Shown here one piece after another: positions 15,641 to 25,970 of a DNA stretch of 44,298 bases. Origin of the DNA: CAJCIY01 sp036379355 (GTDB lineage: Bacteria > Actinomycetota > Actinomycetes > Mycobacteriales > CAJCIY01); assembly GCA_036379355.1 (NCBI GenBank), contig DASVGV010000139.1, positions 1 through 44,298 on the forward strand, in the 5' to 3' direction. The notes below the pieces were generated by a model. The model saw only the letters and a list, made by a program, of their open reading frames with translations, had not been told where the DNA came from and searched no databases. Each line of letters begins with the position of its first letter. Positions within the stretch are counted from its first letter, which is position 1. The position numbers and the translations under genes were made by a program.

Positions 15641-18304
15641 TCACCGGGTGTCGGAACCGCCGGTCTCCACGGCGGCGCGGCCGGCCTCCAGCCGGGCCAC
15701 GGGCACGCGGAACGGCGAGCAGGACACGTAGTCCAGGCCGACGTCGTGGAAGAAGTGCACCGAGTCGGGATCGCCGCCGTGCTCCCCGCAGACGCCCACG
15801 TGCAGGTCCGGACGGGTCGCCCGCCCGCTCCGTACGGCCAGATCGACGAGCGCGCCGACCCCCTCCCGGTCGAGCGTCTCGAACGGCGACACCCCGAAGA
15901 TGCCCGCGTCGAGGTAGCGGCTGAAGAAGCTCGCCTCGACGTCGTCGCGCGAGAAGCCCCAGGTCATCTGGGTCAGGTCGTTGGTGCCGAAGGAGAAGAA
16001 CTCGGCCGCCTCGGCGATCTGGCCCGCGGTGAGCGCGGCCCGCGGGACCTCGATCATGGTGCCGACCAGCGCCTCGACGCCGACCTCGGCGAGCACCGCC
16101 TCGGCCTCCTCCCGGACGGCCTCGAGCTCCTGGACCGCAGCCACGAGCGGGATCATGACCTCGGGCTGCGGTGACCTTCCCTGGTCCTGCAGGGTCTTCG
16201 CCGCCTCGGCGATGGCGCGTACCTGCATCGCGAACAGGCCCGGGATGACGAGCCCGAGCCGGACACCACGCAGCCCGAGCATCGGGTTCTGCTCGTGCAG
16301 TCGCCGCACCGCGTCGAGCAGGGCGACGCGGCGGGGGTCGACGCCCTCCCCCGCGAGCGCGACCTCGACCGACAGCTCGGTGAGGTCGGGCAGGAACTCG
16401 TGCAGCGGCGGGTCGATCAGCCGGATCGTCACCGGCAAGCCGTCCATCGCGTCGAGAATCCCGACGAAGTCCTCGCGCTGGAGGGGCAGCAGGGCGTCCA
16501 GCGCGGCCTGCCGCTGCTCGTCGCCATCGGCGAGGATCAGGTCCTCGACCAGCTGCCGGCGATCGCCCAGGAACATGTGCTCCGTACGGCACAGGCCGAT
16601 GCCCTGCGCGCCGAACCGCCGGGCCCGCTGGGAGTCGCCCGGGGTGTCGGCGTTGGCCCGCACGCGGAGCCGCCGGGCGGCGTCGGCGTGCGCCAGCAGC
16701 CGGTGCACCGCGGCCACCAGCGGGTCGCTGTCGGGAGCCAGGGAGCCCTCGAAGTACTCGACCACCGGCGAGGCCACGACCGCGACCTCGCCCAGGTAGA
16801 CCTCGCCGGTCGTGCCGTCGATCGACACCACGTCGCCCTCGCGCACCACCTCGCCGCCGGGGGCGGTGAACTGCCGCTTGGCGAGGTCGACCTCGAGCTC
16901 CTCCGCGCCGCAGACGCAGGTCTTGCCCATGCCGCGCGCCACGACGGCCGCGTGCGACGTCTTGCCGCCGCGGCTGGTGAGGATGCCCCGGGCCGCGATC
17001 ATGCCGACGAGGTCGTCCGGGTTGGTCTCGCGCCGGACCAGGATCACGTCCTCGCCGGCTTGTGCCATCTCGTCGGCACGGTGGCTGTCGAACACGGCCT
17101 TGCCGACCGCGGCGCCCGGGCTGGCGTTCATGCCCTTCGCGAGCCGCGTCGCGTCCTTCGTGTCCCCGAACCGGGGGAACATCAGCTGCGCGAGCTGCGC
17201 GCCGGTGACCCGGACGACCGCCTCGTCGAGGTCGATGAGGCCCTGGTCCACCAGCTGCGTGGCGATGCGGAAGGCCGCGCCGGCGGTGCGCTTGCCGACG
17301 CGGGTCTGCAGCATCCAGAGCTTGCCGCGCTCGACGGTGAACTCGATGTCGCACAGGTCGCGGTAGTGCCCCTCCAGCGTCTGCATGATCGACATGAGCT
17401 CGTCGTAGGACTTCTTGTCGATCTTCTCGAGGTCGGCGAGCGGAACGGTGTTGCGGATGCCGGCGACGACGTCCTCGCCCTGCGCGTTCTGGAGGTAGTC
17501 GCCGTACACGCCCTGGTCGCCCGAGCCCGGGTCGCGGGTGAAGGCGACACCCGTACCCGAGTCCATGCCGAGGTTCCCGAACACCATCGACATGACGTTC
17601 ACCGCCGTACCGAGGTCGGCCGGGATGCGCTCCTGGCGGCGGTAGAGCCGCGCCCGGTCGGTGTTCCAGGAGTCGAAGACGGCGCGGATCGCGAGGTCCA
17701 TCTGCTCGCGCGTGTCGGTGGGGAAGGGCCGTCCGGCGTGCTCGGCGACGATGCCCTTGAACGTCTCGACGAGGGCGGCCAGGTCGTCGGCATCCAGGTC
17801 GAGGTCGCTCGTCGTGCCCTTGGCCTTCTTCGCGGCGTCGATGGCCTCCTCGAAGTGCTCCCCGTCGACCCCGAGCACGGTCTTGCCGAACATCTGCACG
17901 AGACGGCGGTACGAGTCGTAGGCGAACCGGTCGCTGCCGGTCTGCTTCGCGAGGCCCGCGACCGACTCGTCGTTGAGGCCGATGTTGAGGACCGTGTCCA
18001 TCATCCCGGGCATCGAGAACTTCGCCCCCGACCGCACGCTGACCAAGAGCGGGTCGGTGGCGTCGCCGAGCCTCTTGCCCATGGTCTGCTCGAGCGCGTC
18101 CAGGTGGGCGGAGACCTCGGCCGCGAGCTCCGTCGGCTCGGCGCCCTCGGTGAGGTAGACGTTGCACGCCTCGGTCGTGATCGTGAAGCCGCCGGGTACG
18201 GGCAGGCCGAGGTTCGTCATCTCCGCCAGGTTGGCGCCCTTGCCGCCGAGCAGGTCCTTCATGTCCTTGTTGCCCTCGGCGAAGTCGTAGACGTACTTCG
18301 GCAT
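15641..18304 (-). CDS. ppdK: Pyruvate, phosphate dikinase
   Basis: Interconverts pyruvate + ATP + Pi and phosphoenolpyruvate + AMP + PPi. The 887-residue protein has the full order: an ATP-grasp N-terminal domain starting MPKYVYDFAEG, the swivelling phosphohistidine domain with H451 in GGKTSHAAVVARG, and a C-terminal TIM barrel with catalytic C839 in CGEHGGDP. Length fits the family. The ATG at 18304 begins the conserved KYVYDF segment; longer frames upstream enter the palindromic region. Its role here is likely gluconeogenic or pyrophosphate-linked glycolytic flux. Confidence 0.97.
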   Translation of the reverse strand: MPKYVYDFAEGNKDMKDLLGGKGANLAEMTNLGLPVPGGFTITTEACNVYLTEGAEPTELAAEVSAHLDALEQTMGKRLGDATDPLLVSVRSGAKFSMPGMMDTVLNIGLNDESVAGLAKQTGSDRFAYDSYRRLVQMFGKTVLGVDGEHFEEAIDAAKKAKGTTSDLDLDADDLAALVETFKGIVAEHAGRPFPTDTREQMDLAIRAVFDSWNTDRARLYRRQERIPADLGTAVNVMSMVFGNLGMDSGTGVAFTRDPGSGDQGVYGDYLQNAQGEDVVAGIRNTVPLADLEKIDKKSYDELMSIMQTLEGHYRDLCDIEFTVERGKLWMLQTRVGKRTAGAAFRIATQLVDQGLIDLDEAVVRVTGAQLAQLMFPRFGDTKDATRLAKGMNASPGAAVGKAVFDSHRADEMAQAGEDVILVRRETNPDDLVGMIAARGILTSRGGKTSHAAVVARGMGKTCVCGAEELEVDLAKRQFTAPGGEVVREGDVVSIDGTTGEVYLGEVAVVASPVVEYFEGSLAPDSDPLVAAVHRLLAHADAARRLRVRANADTPGDSQRARRFGAQGIGLCRTEHMFLGDRRQLVEDLILADGDEQRQAALDALLPLQREDFVGILDAMDGLPVTIRLIDPPLHEFLPDLTELSVEVALAGEGVDPRRVALLDAVRRLHEQNPMLGLRGVRLGLVIPGLFAMQVRAIAEAAKTLQDQGRSPQPEVMIPLVAAVQELEAVREEAEAVLAEVGVEALVGTMIEVPRAALTAGQIAEAAEFFSFGTNDLTQMTWGFSRDDVEASFFSRYLDAGIFGVSPFETLDREGVGALVDLAVRSGRATRPDLHVGVCGEHGGDPDSVHFFHDVGLDYVSCSPFRVPVARLEAGRAAVETGGSDTR

Positions 18305-18385
18305 TGCGTGCGCTCCTCGTGTCGTTCGTTGTCCCCCCAGGCTACCGGCGCGGGCACGCGCCACTCCCGGCGCCAAGATCGACAA

Positions 18386-18441
18386 GACGCAGAAGCCGGC
18401 GTGTCGATGCCGACACACCGCCCTGCAGCCGCTTCTGCGTC
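18386..18441. repeat. Imperfect long palindrome between ppdK and a gene remnant
   Basis: GACGCAGAAGC (18386-18396) is repeated inverted as GCTTCTGCGTC (18431-18441), and an inner GTGTCG/CGACAC pair (18401-18406, 18411-18416) leaves a 4-nt loop. The whole 56 nt can form an interrupted hairpin. It lies about 80 nt upstream of ppdK. A REP-like repeat, a leader structure or an operator are all possible; the sequence does not decide. Confidence 0.7.
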
Positions 18442-18494
18442 GGTTGTGGACGACGAGCACGGCGAGGACGTACCTGCCCGGGACCATCGCCGGC

Positions 18495-19111
18495 ATGCAG
18501 GTCGAGAGCCACGAGAGCGCGGCAGCCCGGCATGGGTTGCCCGTTCCGCATGGTCACGCGCGACACCTCACCGTGGGCCGTAGCCGCGGCTGGCCGATGG
18601 GTGGCGCCGTCACTCACCGCAACAACCTCCGCGACGACGAGTGATCGGCGACGGCGAACTCGCCCAGGCCGCGCGATCGTCCCGCGGGCCGGGCGCGCCT
18701 CAGCTGCGCCGGGTCGCCCGCTGGGCCGAAGCCCGGGCGGACTCGCCGCTGGAGTCGTTGACGCGCGCGCTGCTCGTCGACGCTGAGATCGGCCCACTGG
18801 CCCTCCAGTACCGACTCGAGGACGACGGACACCCGTGCGATCTCCACGTCGTCGGCACCCGAGTGCTCGTCGAGTGCGACGGGGCGCAGCACCACCGCGG
18901 GCCGGACCGCTTCGTCCAGGACTGCGAGGACGCCACGACCGCAGCGGCGGCGCGCCACCTCGTGATCCGCCTCACCTGGTACGACGTGACGCGCCGGCCG
19001 CGCTGGTCGATCGACCACGTGCGCGCAGCGGTCGCGCGACCGGCGCGGGTCAGACGGTGCGTTCGAGACTCGCCCACGCGTCGACCGGCCGCCAGCCGAT
19101 CGCCTCGTTGA
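18495..19111 (+). pseudogene. Decayed DUF559/AbiEi-like endonuclease-fold gene
   Basis: Two frames together match the actinobacterial AbiEi/DUF559 family. Frame one (from ATG 18495) encodes SHESAAARHGLPVPHG and HLTVGRSRGW ... THRNNLRDDE, the middle of the family, and ends at TGA 18642-18644. Frame two (from 18641) resumes with ELAQAARSSRG, DSPLESLTRALL, VLVECDGAQHH and RLTWYDV, the C-terminal restriction-like fold. The family's linker of about 40 residues between these parts is missing and the frame shifts, so a deletion is likely. No ribosome binding site precedes 18641, and the usual N-terminal winged helix is also absent. The last ~60 nt overlap the GNAT gene on the other strand and are probably not functional. 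Expression of the C-terminal domain alone cannot be excluded. Confidence 0.65.
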
Positions 19112-20042
19112 TCGCGATCATGTACGTGTTGCTCGCCGCGTTCCACGTGTTGACCCAGCGGGTGCCCGGCGACAGCTCCCGCAGCCGCCGCAGGTTCGCG
19201 ACCTTCACCAGCATGCCGAGCCGGTGCCCGCGGTGGTCGGGAGCCACGATCGTGTCCCACTGGTAGCCGACCTCCTGGCTGGGGCTCACGGCGAAGTCGG
19301 TGTACGCCACCACCGTTCCGTCGCCCGTGACGGCGGTCGTCCCGATCCGCAGCCGGCCCCGGTCGATCGCGTTCTGCTCGCTGCGGCGCCAGCGCGCCAC
19401 GTCCCACGTCTCGGGCTCGTGCGACAGGTCGCCCGACGGCGCGTCGGTCGACATGCGCCCCGCCAGCACGGCCAGCCCTTCGACGAGGTCGTCGGGGGCG
19501 CGATCGACCCACGACACCAGGCGGTAGCCCTCGGCGTGGGGCCGGGCCGCTGCCTCCAGCGCGTCCAGGTCCGCCGCCGCCTCGACGTCGAGCAGCCGTC
19601 GTACCTCGCTGTTCTTCTCGGCGAAGCCGAGCGACGCCGCGTACGCGCGTGCCGCCGAGGGTCCCCCGTCCAGCGGCCCCTGCGCCTGCGCCGTCTGGCG
19701 GATGCGGCCGAGCTCGCGGCACCTGTCGGTGAGCAGGCCCAGTGCGCGGGTGCCGAAGCCGCGACGGCGGGCGTCGGGAGCCACGAACACGTCGACCTGG
19801 GCCTCGTCGACGTTGTCGTGCACCGGCAGCTCCAGCCTGGCCGCCACGACCGCACGGTCGCCCGCGGTCCCGAGCCACATCTCCTTGCGCATGTTGCTGT
19901 TGCCGGACTGATCACCCAGAAGCGGCTGGTACTCGCCCAGAGGGTCGGCGGGCAGGGCGGTGTAGTCGTGGTCGTACGCCGCGACATGCACCCGGTGCCA
20001 TCGCTCGAGCTGGGTGCCGATGGTCACCTGATGCCAGTCCAT
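19050..20042 (-). CDS. Tandem GNAT-family N-acetyltransferase
   Basis: This 330-residue protein has two GNAT domains. The first contains VFVAPDARRRGFGTRAL (acetyl-CoA loop RRGFG) and the second TIVAPDHRGHRLG, each at the motif-A position. Two-domain GNATs include mycothiol synthase and Eis-like enzymes, but this protein is not a clear member of either. The substrate is unknown. The ATG at 20042 starts MDWHQVTIG; an upstream in-frame start adds ten unsupported residues. It lies 42 nt before the glyS stop and is transcribed in the opposite sense to the gene remnant it overlaps. Confidence 0.88.
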   Translation of the reverse strand: MDWHQVTIGTQLERWHRVHVAAYDHDYTALPADPLGEYQPLLGDQSGNSNMRKEMWLGTAGDRAVVAARLELPVHDNVDEAQVDVFVAPDARRRGFGTRALGLLTDRCRELGRIRQTAQAQGPLDGGPSAARAYAASLGFAEKNSEVRRLLDVEAAADLDALEAAARPHAEGYRLVSWVDRAPDDLVEGLAVLAGRMSTDAPSGDLSHEPETWDVARWRRSEQNAIDRGRLRIGTTAVTGDGTVVAYTDFAVSPSQEVGYQWDTIVAPDHRGHRLGMLVKVANLRRLRELSPGTRWVNTWNAASNTYMIAINEAIGWRPVDAWASLERTV

Positions 20043-20084
20043 CCCACGTTCGTACCAGCACGGTCCACCCAATTAGCCCCGGCG

Positions 20085-21467
20085 CTACAGGCCGGTGAGG
20101 CGCTCGTGCAGGTAGCCGGGCAGCGCGTCGAGACCGACGCGCTCCTGCGCCATCGAGTCGCGCTCGCGGACCGTGGCGGCCCGGTCGGTGAGCGAGTCGA
20201 AGTCGACGGTGACGCAGTACGGCGTCCCGATCTCGTCCTGGCGCCGGTAGCGCCGCCCGATCGCGCCCGCGTCGTCGAACTCCACGTTCCACGAGCGCCG
20301 CAGGTCGGCGGCGAGGTCACGCGCGATCGGGGAGAGGTCGGCGTTGCGCGACAGCGGCAGCACCGCCGCCTTGACCGGCGCGAGCCGGTGGTCGAGCCGC
20401 AGCACCGTGCGCTTCTCCAGCTGGCCCTTGTTGTTCGGCGCCTCGTCCTCGCTGTACGCGTCGAGCAGGAACACCAGCATCGACCGGTCGACACCCACCG
20501 CCGGCTCGATGACGTACGGAACCCAGCGCTCCCCCGAGGTCTGGTCGAAGTACGACAGGTCCTGGCCGGACGCCTTGGCGTGCGCGGTCAGGTCGAAGTC
20601 GGTGCGGTTCGCGATGCCCTCGAGCTCACCCCACTCGGTCCCGGTGAACTCGTAGCGGTACTCGATGTCGACGGTGCGCTTGGAGTAGTGCGAGCGCTTC
20701 TCGGCGGGATGCTCGTAGAGCCGCAGGTTCTCGGCCCGTACCCCCAGGTCGGTGAACCAGCGCATCCGCTCGTCGATCCAGTAGTCGTGCCAGGTCTCGT
20801 CGGTCCCCGGCTCGACGAAGAACTCCATCTCCATCTGCTCGAACTCGCGGGTACGGAAGATGAAGTTTCCCGGGGTGATCTCGTTGCGGAACGACTTGCC
20901 GATCTGCCCGATACCGAACGGCGGCTTCTTGCGCGAGGCCTGCTGCACGAGAGCGAAGTTGATGAAGATGCCCTGCGCGGTCTCCGGCCGCAGGTAGGCC
21001 AGGCCCGACTCGTCGTCCACCGCGCCGAGGAACGTCTTGAGCAGCCCGGAGAAGTTGCGCGGGTCGGTGAACGTGCCGCGGTTGCCGCAGTTCGGGCAGG
21101 CCAGGTCCGCCAGCCCGTTGGGCGCCGCCGCTCCGTGCTTCTCCTCGTACGCCTCCAGGAGGTGGTCGGCGCGGAACCGCTTGTGGCACGACTGGCACTC
21201 GGTGAGCGGGTCGGTGAACGTCTCGACGTGCCCGGACGCCTCCCACACCTCGCGGGCCAGGATCACCGACGAGTCCAGGCCGACGACGTCCTCGCGGCCC
21301 TGCACGGTCGCCTTCCACCACTGCCGCTTGACGTTGTTCTTCAGCTCGACGCCGAGCGGTCCGTAGTCCCAGCTGGCGCGAAGCCCGCCGTAGATCTCGC
21401 TGGAGGGAAAGACGATCCCCCGCCTCTTGCTCAGGCTGACGATGGTCTCGAGGCGATCGGCGGGCAC
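20085..21467 (-). CDS. glyS: Glycyl-tRNA synthetase (dimeric, eukaryote-like type)
   Basis: Charges tRNA-Gly with glycine. The 460-residue class II synthetase has motif 1 near GLRASWDYGPLG, motif 2 in FRNEITPGNFIFRTREFEQ, and motif 3 around EPAVGVDRSML. Two CxxC pairs (CQSC and CPNC, about residues 100-140) form the zinc insertion, and an anticodon-binding domain follows. The GTG at 21467 has GGAG 6 nt upstream and begins PADRLETIVSLSKRRG; a 35-residue upstream extension is not conserved. Confidence 0.97.
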   Translation of the reverse strand: MPADRLETIVSLSKRRGIVFPSSEIYGGLRASWDYGPLGVELKNNVKRQWWKATVQGREDVVGLDSSVILAREVWEASGHVETFTDPLTECQSCHKRFRADHLLEAYEEKHGAAAPNGLADLACPNCGNRGTFTDPRNFSGLLKTFLGAVDDESGLAYLRPETAQGIFINFALVQQASRKKPPFGIGQIGKSFRNEITPGNFIFRTREFEQMEMEFFVEPGTDETWHDYWIDERMRWFTDLGVRAENLRLYEHPAEKRSHYSKRTVDIEYRYEFTGTEWGELEGIANRTDFDLTAHAKASGQDLSYFDQTSGERWVPYVIEPAVGVDRSMLVFLLDAYSEDEAPNNKGQLEKRTVLRLDHRLAPVKAAVLPLSRNADLSPIARDLAADLRRSWNVEFDDAGAIGRRYRRQDEIGTPYCVTVDFDSLTDRAATVRERDSMAQERVGLDALPGYLHERLTGL

Positions 21468-21583
21468 GTGCTCTCCAGTCCGGCTGGCGGTCGGGCGGTG
21501 AAGCGCCAGATTAGTCCCGCGGCGCAAGGCCCCACCGGCCGGGTACGCCCCCGCGAGATGCGGCAACCGCATGCTCTGCGACT

Positions 21584-21610
21584 CGAGATGCGCCCAACGG
21601 GCGCATCTCG
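21584..21610 (-). terminator. Perfect 12-bp hairpin after isocitrate dehydrogenase
   Basis: CGAGATGCGCCC (21584-21595) and GGGCGCATCTCG (21599-21610) form a perfect stem with a 3-nt AAC loop, 14 nt past the stop codon at 21624. No U-tract follows on the minus strand, so it would be a GC-rich terminator without a tail, or an mRNA 3'-end stabiliser. Confidence 0.6.
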
Positions 21611-21623
21611 GCGGACGGCGGGG

Positions 21624-23834
<2,211 letters not shown>

Positions 23835-23856
23835 GGGGTGGCCCTCTCCGAGCGAT

Positions 23857-23876
23857 GTGTCTCGACGTCGTGACAC
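23857..23876. promoter_or_regulatory. Imperfect 20-bp palindrome upstream of icd, candidate operator
   Basis: GTGTCTCGACGTCGTGACAC is an inverted repeat with two symmetric mismatches (positions 6 and 15). It lies between icd (minus) and the small membrane gene (plus), the place for a dimeric regulator to act on either gene. No regulator is assigned. Confidence 0.4.
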
Positions 23877-23928
23877 CTGGAGGCTAGTCGGCGGCGCGCC
23901 GGTGTGCGGTGTCGGGGACACTTCCCCG

Positions 23929-24228
23929 GTGCCGCCCGCGACGCCCCCCGGCTCCCCGCTCCGCGCCCGCATCGAGGCGCGGTCGGCCGTGCTGGTCGCC
24001 TACCTCTCCGGGCGCCGCGCCCTGGTGTTCGTACTGCTGATCGCAGCCGTGATCGGGTTCCTCGTCGTCCCGGGACCGCTGTCGTTGCTGGTCGGGGTGC
24101 CGGTGCTCGCCGCCGTCGGGTGGCTGTCGTACCTGTCGTGGCCGCACGTCGACCCGCGCGCCCGCGCGGTGCGTGCCGCGCTGCTGGTGCTCGTCACGGT
24201 GGTGCTGATCGCGCACGCCTCCGGCTGA
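23929..24228 (+). CDS. Small membrane protein, unknown function
   Basis: From GTG 23929 this is 99 residues: a basic N-terminus (RARIEARSAVLVAYLSGRR), then three closely spaced hydrophobic segments (VFVLLIAAVIGFLVV, LSLLVGVPVLAAVGWLSYL and AALLVLVTVVLIAH). It is similar in layout to small actinobacterial DUF6703-like proteins found beside uppS, but this is a weak match. A longer frame from 23857 would overlap the palindrome upstream of icd. It is convergent with uppS, 11 nt away. Confidence 0.6.
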   Translation: MPPATPPGSPLRARIEARSAVLVAYLSGRRALVFVLLIAAVIGFLVVPGPLSLLVGVPVLAAVGWLSYLSWPHVDPRARAVRAALLVLVTVVLIAHASG

Positions 24229-24239
24229 GGCGCCCCCGC

Positions 24240-25040
24240 TCAGGCCTTGCCGAAGCGGCGGGTGCGGCCGGCGTACTCCTCGACCGCGCGCCACAAGTGC
24301 CGACGGTCGAAGTCCGGCCAGAACGTGTCCACGAACGCGAGCTCGGCGTACGCCGACTGCCACAGCAGGAAGTTCGACGTGCGCTGCTCCCCGCTCGTCC
24401 GGATGAGCAGGTCGACGTCGGGCATGTCCGGCTCGTCGAGGTAGCGCGCGATCGTCTTCTCGCTGATCCGGGCCGGGTCGAGCTCACCGGCCCGCACCGC
24501 GGCACCGATGCGGGCGACGGCGTCGGCGATCTCCGCGCGCCCACCGTAGTTGACGCACATCACCAGCGTGAGCACGTCGTTGCCGGCGGTGAGCCGCTCG
24601 GCCTCCTCCAGCTCGCTGATCACCGACCGCCAGAGCCGGGGGCGGCGGCCGGCCCAGCGGACGCGTACGCCCAGGGCATGCATCTCGTCGCGCCGGCGGC
24701 GCAGGACGTCGCGGTTGAAGCCCATGAGGAAGCGCACCTCCTCGGGCGACCGGCGCCAGTTCTCGGTCGAGAACGCGAACGCCGAGATCCACCGCACCCC
24801 GACCTCGATGCCGCCCTTCACCACGTCGAGCAGCGCGGCCTCACCCGCCTCGTGCCCACGCGTGCGCGGCCAGCCGCGCTGCCCCGCCCACCGGCCGTTC
24901 CCGTCCATGACGATGGCCACGTGCCGGGGCACCTGCTCCAGCGGGATCACGGGAGCGACCGCCCCCGACGGGTGCGGCTCCGGCCGCGCCGGCGCCGCCG
25001 ACGCGCTCATCGGGTCATTGCTCTTCGCGCGAGCGCTCAT
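24240..25040 (-). CDS. uppS: Isoprenyl (undecaprenyl/decaprenyl) diphosphate synthase, cis-type
   Basis: Makes long-chain cis-polyprenyl diphosphate, the lipid carrier for cell-wall precursors. The 266-residue protein carries the family core: D46 in HVAIVMDGNGRWAG, FAFSTENWRR, and RTSGEQRTSNFLLWQSAYAEL near the C-terminus. The N-terminal ~38 residues are a nonconserved extension rich in Ala/Pro, so the true start could be the Met at about residue 11. The ATG at 25040 overlaps the recO stop by 4 nt (ATGA), which favours it. Confidence 0.96.
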   Translation of the reverse strand: MSARAKSNDPMSASAAPARPEPHPSGAVAPVIPLEQVPRHVAIVMDGNGRWAGQRGWPRTRGHEAGEAALLDVVKGGIEVGVRWISAFAFSTENWRRSPEEVRFLMGFNRDVLRRRRDEMHALGVRVRWAGRRPRLWRSVISELEEAERLTAGNDVLTLVMCVNYGGRAEIADAVARIGAAVRAGELDPARISEKTIARYLDEPDMPDVDLLIRTSGEQRTSNFLLWQSAYAELAFVDTFWPDFDRRHLWRAVEEYAGRTRRFGKA

Positions 25041-25774
25041 CGGGGGGACCGCTCCACCAGCGGCAGCGACCGCAGGCCCCGCTCGAGATGCCACTGGAGG
25101 GAGGCGGCGACCAGGCCGGACGCCGCCCGGCGGTCGGACTCGGTGGACGCGAGCGCGCACTCCCAGGACCCGTCGGCGAGGGCGCCGAGCAACACGAGTA
25201 CCGCCGGCGTCGGGTTGGCCGCGCCGCCCGGCTTGCACGCCGGGCACACCGACCCGCCGGCGGGCACCGAGAACGCGCGGTGCGGGCCGGGTGCGCCGCA
25301 GCGGGCGCACGCGGTCAGCGCCAGCCCGTACCCGGACTGGTCGAGGGCGCGCAGCAGGAAGGCGTCGAGCAGCAACGTCGGCGGACGGTCGCCGGCGTCC
25401 AGCGCGCGGAGCGCCGAGACCAGCAGGAGGTACAGGCGCAGCGCCGGCTCGCGCTCCTCGGCGGTGAGCCGCTCGCTCGCCTCCAGCATCGCGGTGCCGG
25501 CGGTGTAGCGGGCGTAGTCCGCCGCGAGACCGCTACCGAAGCCGTCCAGCGTGACCGCTTCGGTGACCACGTCGAGGGAGCGGCCCTCGGCAAGCTGCAG
25601 GGAGACGTGGCTGAACGGCTCGAGCCGCGCGCCGAACTTCGAACGTGTCCGCCGGACTCCCTTGGCGACCGCACGCACCCGCCCGCAGCGCCGGGTCAGG
25701 ATCGTCACGATGCGATCCGCCTCGCCGAGCTTCTGCACGCGGAGCACGATGCCCTCGTCCCGGTACAGCGCCAC
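25037..25774 (-). CDS. recO: DNA repair protein RecO
   Basis: Acts with RecF and RecR to load RecA at gaps. The 245-residue protein has an N-terminal OB fold (LYRDEGIVLRVQKLGEADRIVTILT) and a zinc site in the C-terminal half formed by CARC and CPAC (about residues 150-180). The GTG at 25774 begins the conserved segment; the upstream extension reads into the palindromic element. The stop overlaps uppS by 4 nt. Together with era this is the usual actinobacterial era-recO-uppS order. Confidence 0.95.
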   Translation of the reverse strand: MALYRDEGIVLRVQKLGEADRIVTILTRRCGRVRAVAKGVRRTRSKFGARLEPFSHVSLQLAEGRSLDVVTEAVTLDGFGSGLAADYARYTAGTAMLEASERLTAEEREPALRLYLLLVSALRALDAGDRPPTLLLDAFLLRALDQSGYGLALTACARCGAPGPHRAFSVPAGGSVCPACKPGGAANPTPAVLVLLGALADGSWECALASTESDRRAASGLVAASLQWHLERGLRSLPLVERSPR

Positions 25775-25838
25775 CGCCTGATCGTCGCACCCGGGGCTGC
25801 CAAACCTGGCGACCCCGCGCCGCGTCCCGTGACCACAG

Positions 25839-25932
25839 CCGCCTCCATGCGGGAGTCGGGCTGCCGCGCGGCGGCGGGCGCCGCGCGGCAGCACCCCGGC
25901 CCGGCCGCGCTGCCATGCCCGCATGGAGGCGG
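25839..25932. repeat. Nested double palindrome between recO and era
   Basis: An outer 15-bp perfect inverted repeat, CCGCCTCCATGCGGG (25839-25853) and CCCGCATGGAGGCGG (25918-25932), encloses a second perfect 14-bp hairpin, GCTGCCGCGCGGCG (25860-25873) and CGCCGCGCGGCAGC (25879-25892), with a 5-nt loop. The whole lies in the 196-nt gap between the genes. No reading frame is supported in it. A mobile REP/MITE-like sequence or an mRNA structure are both possible. Confidence 0.85.
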
Positions 25933-25970
25933 TTCTGGTCAGGTGCCGGCTCGCTCCGCGCTGGGGTACG

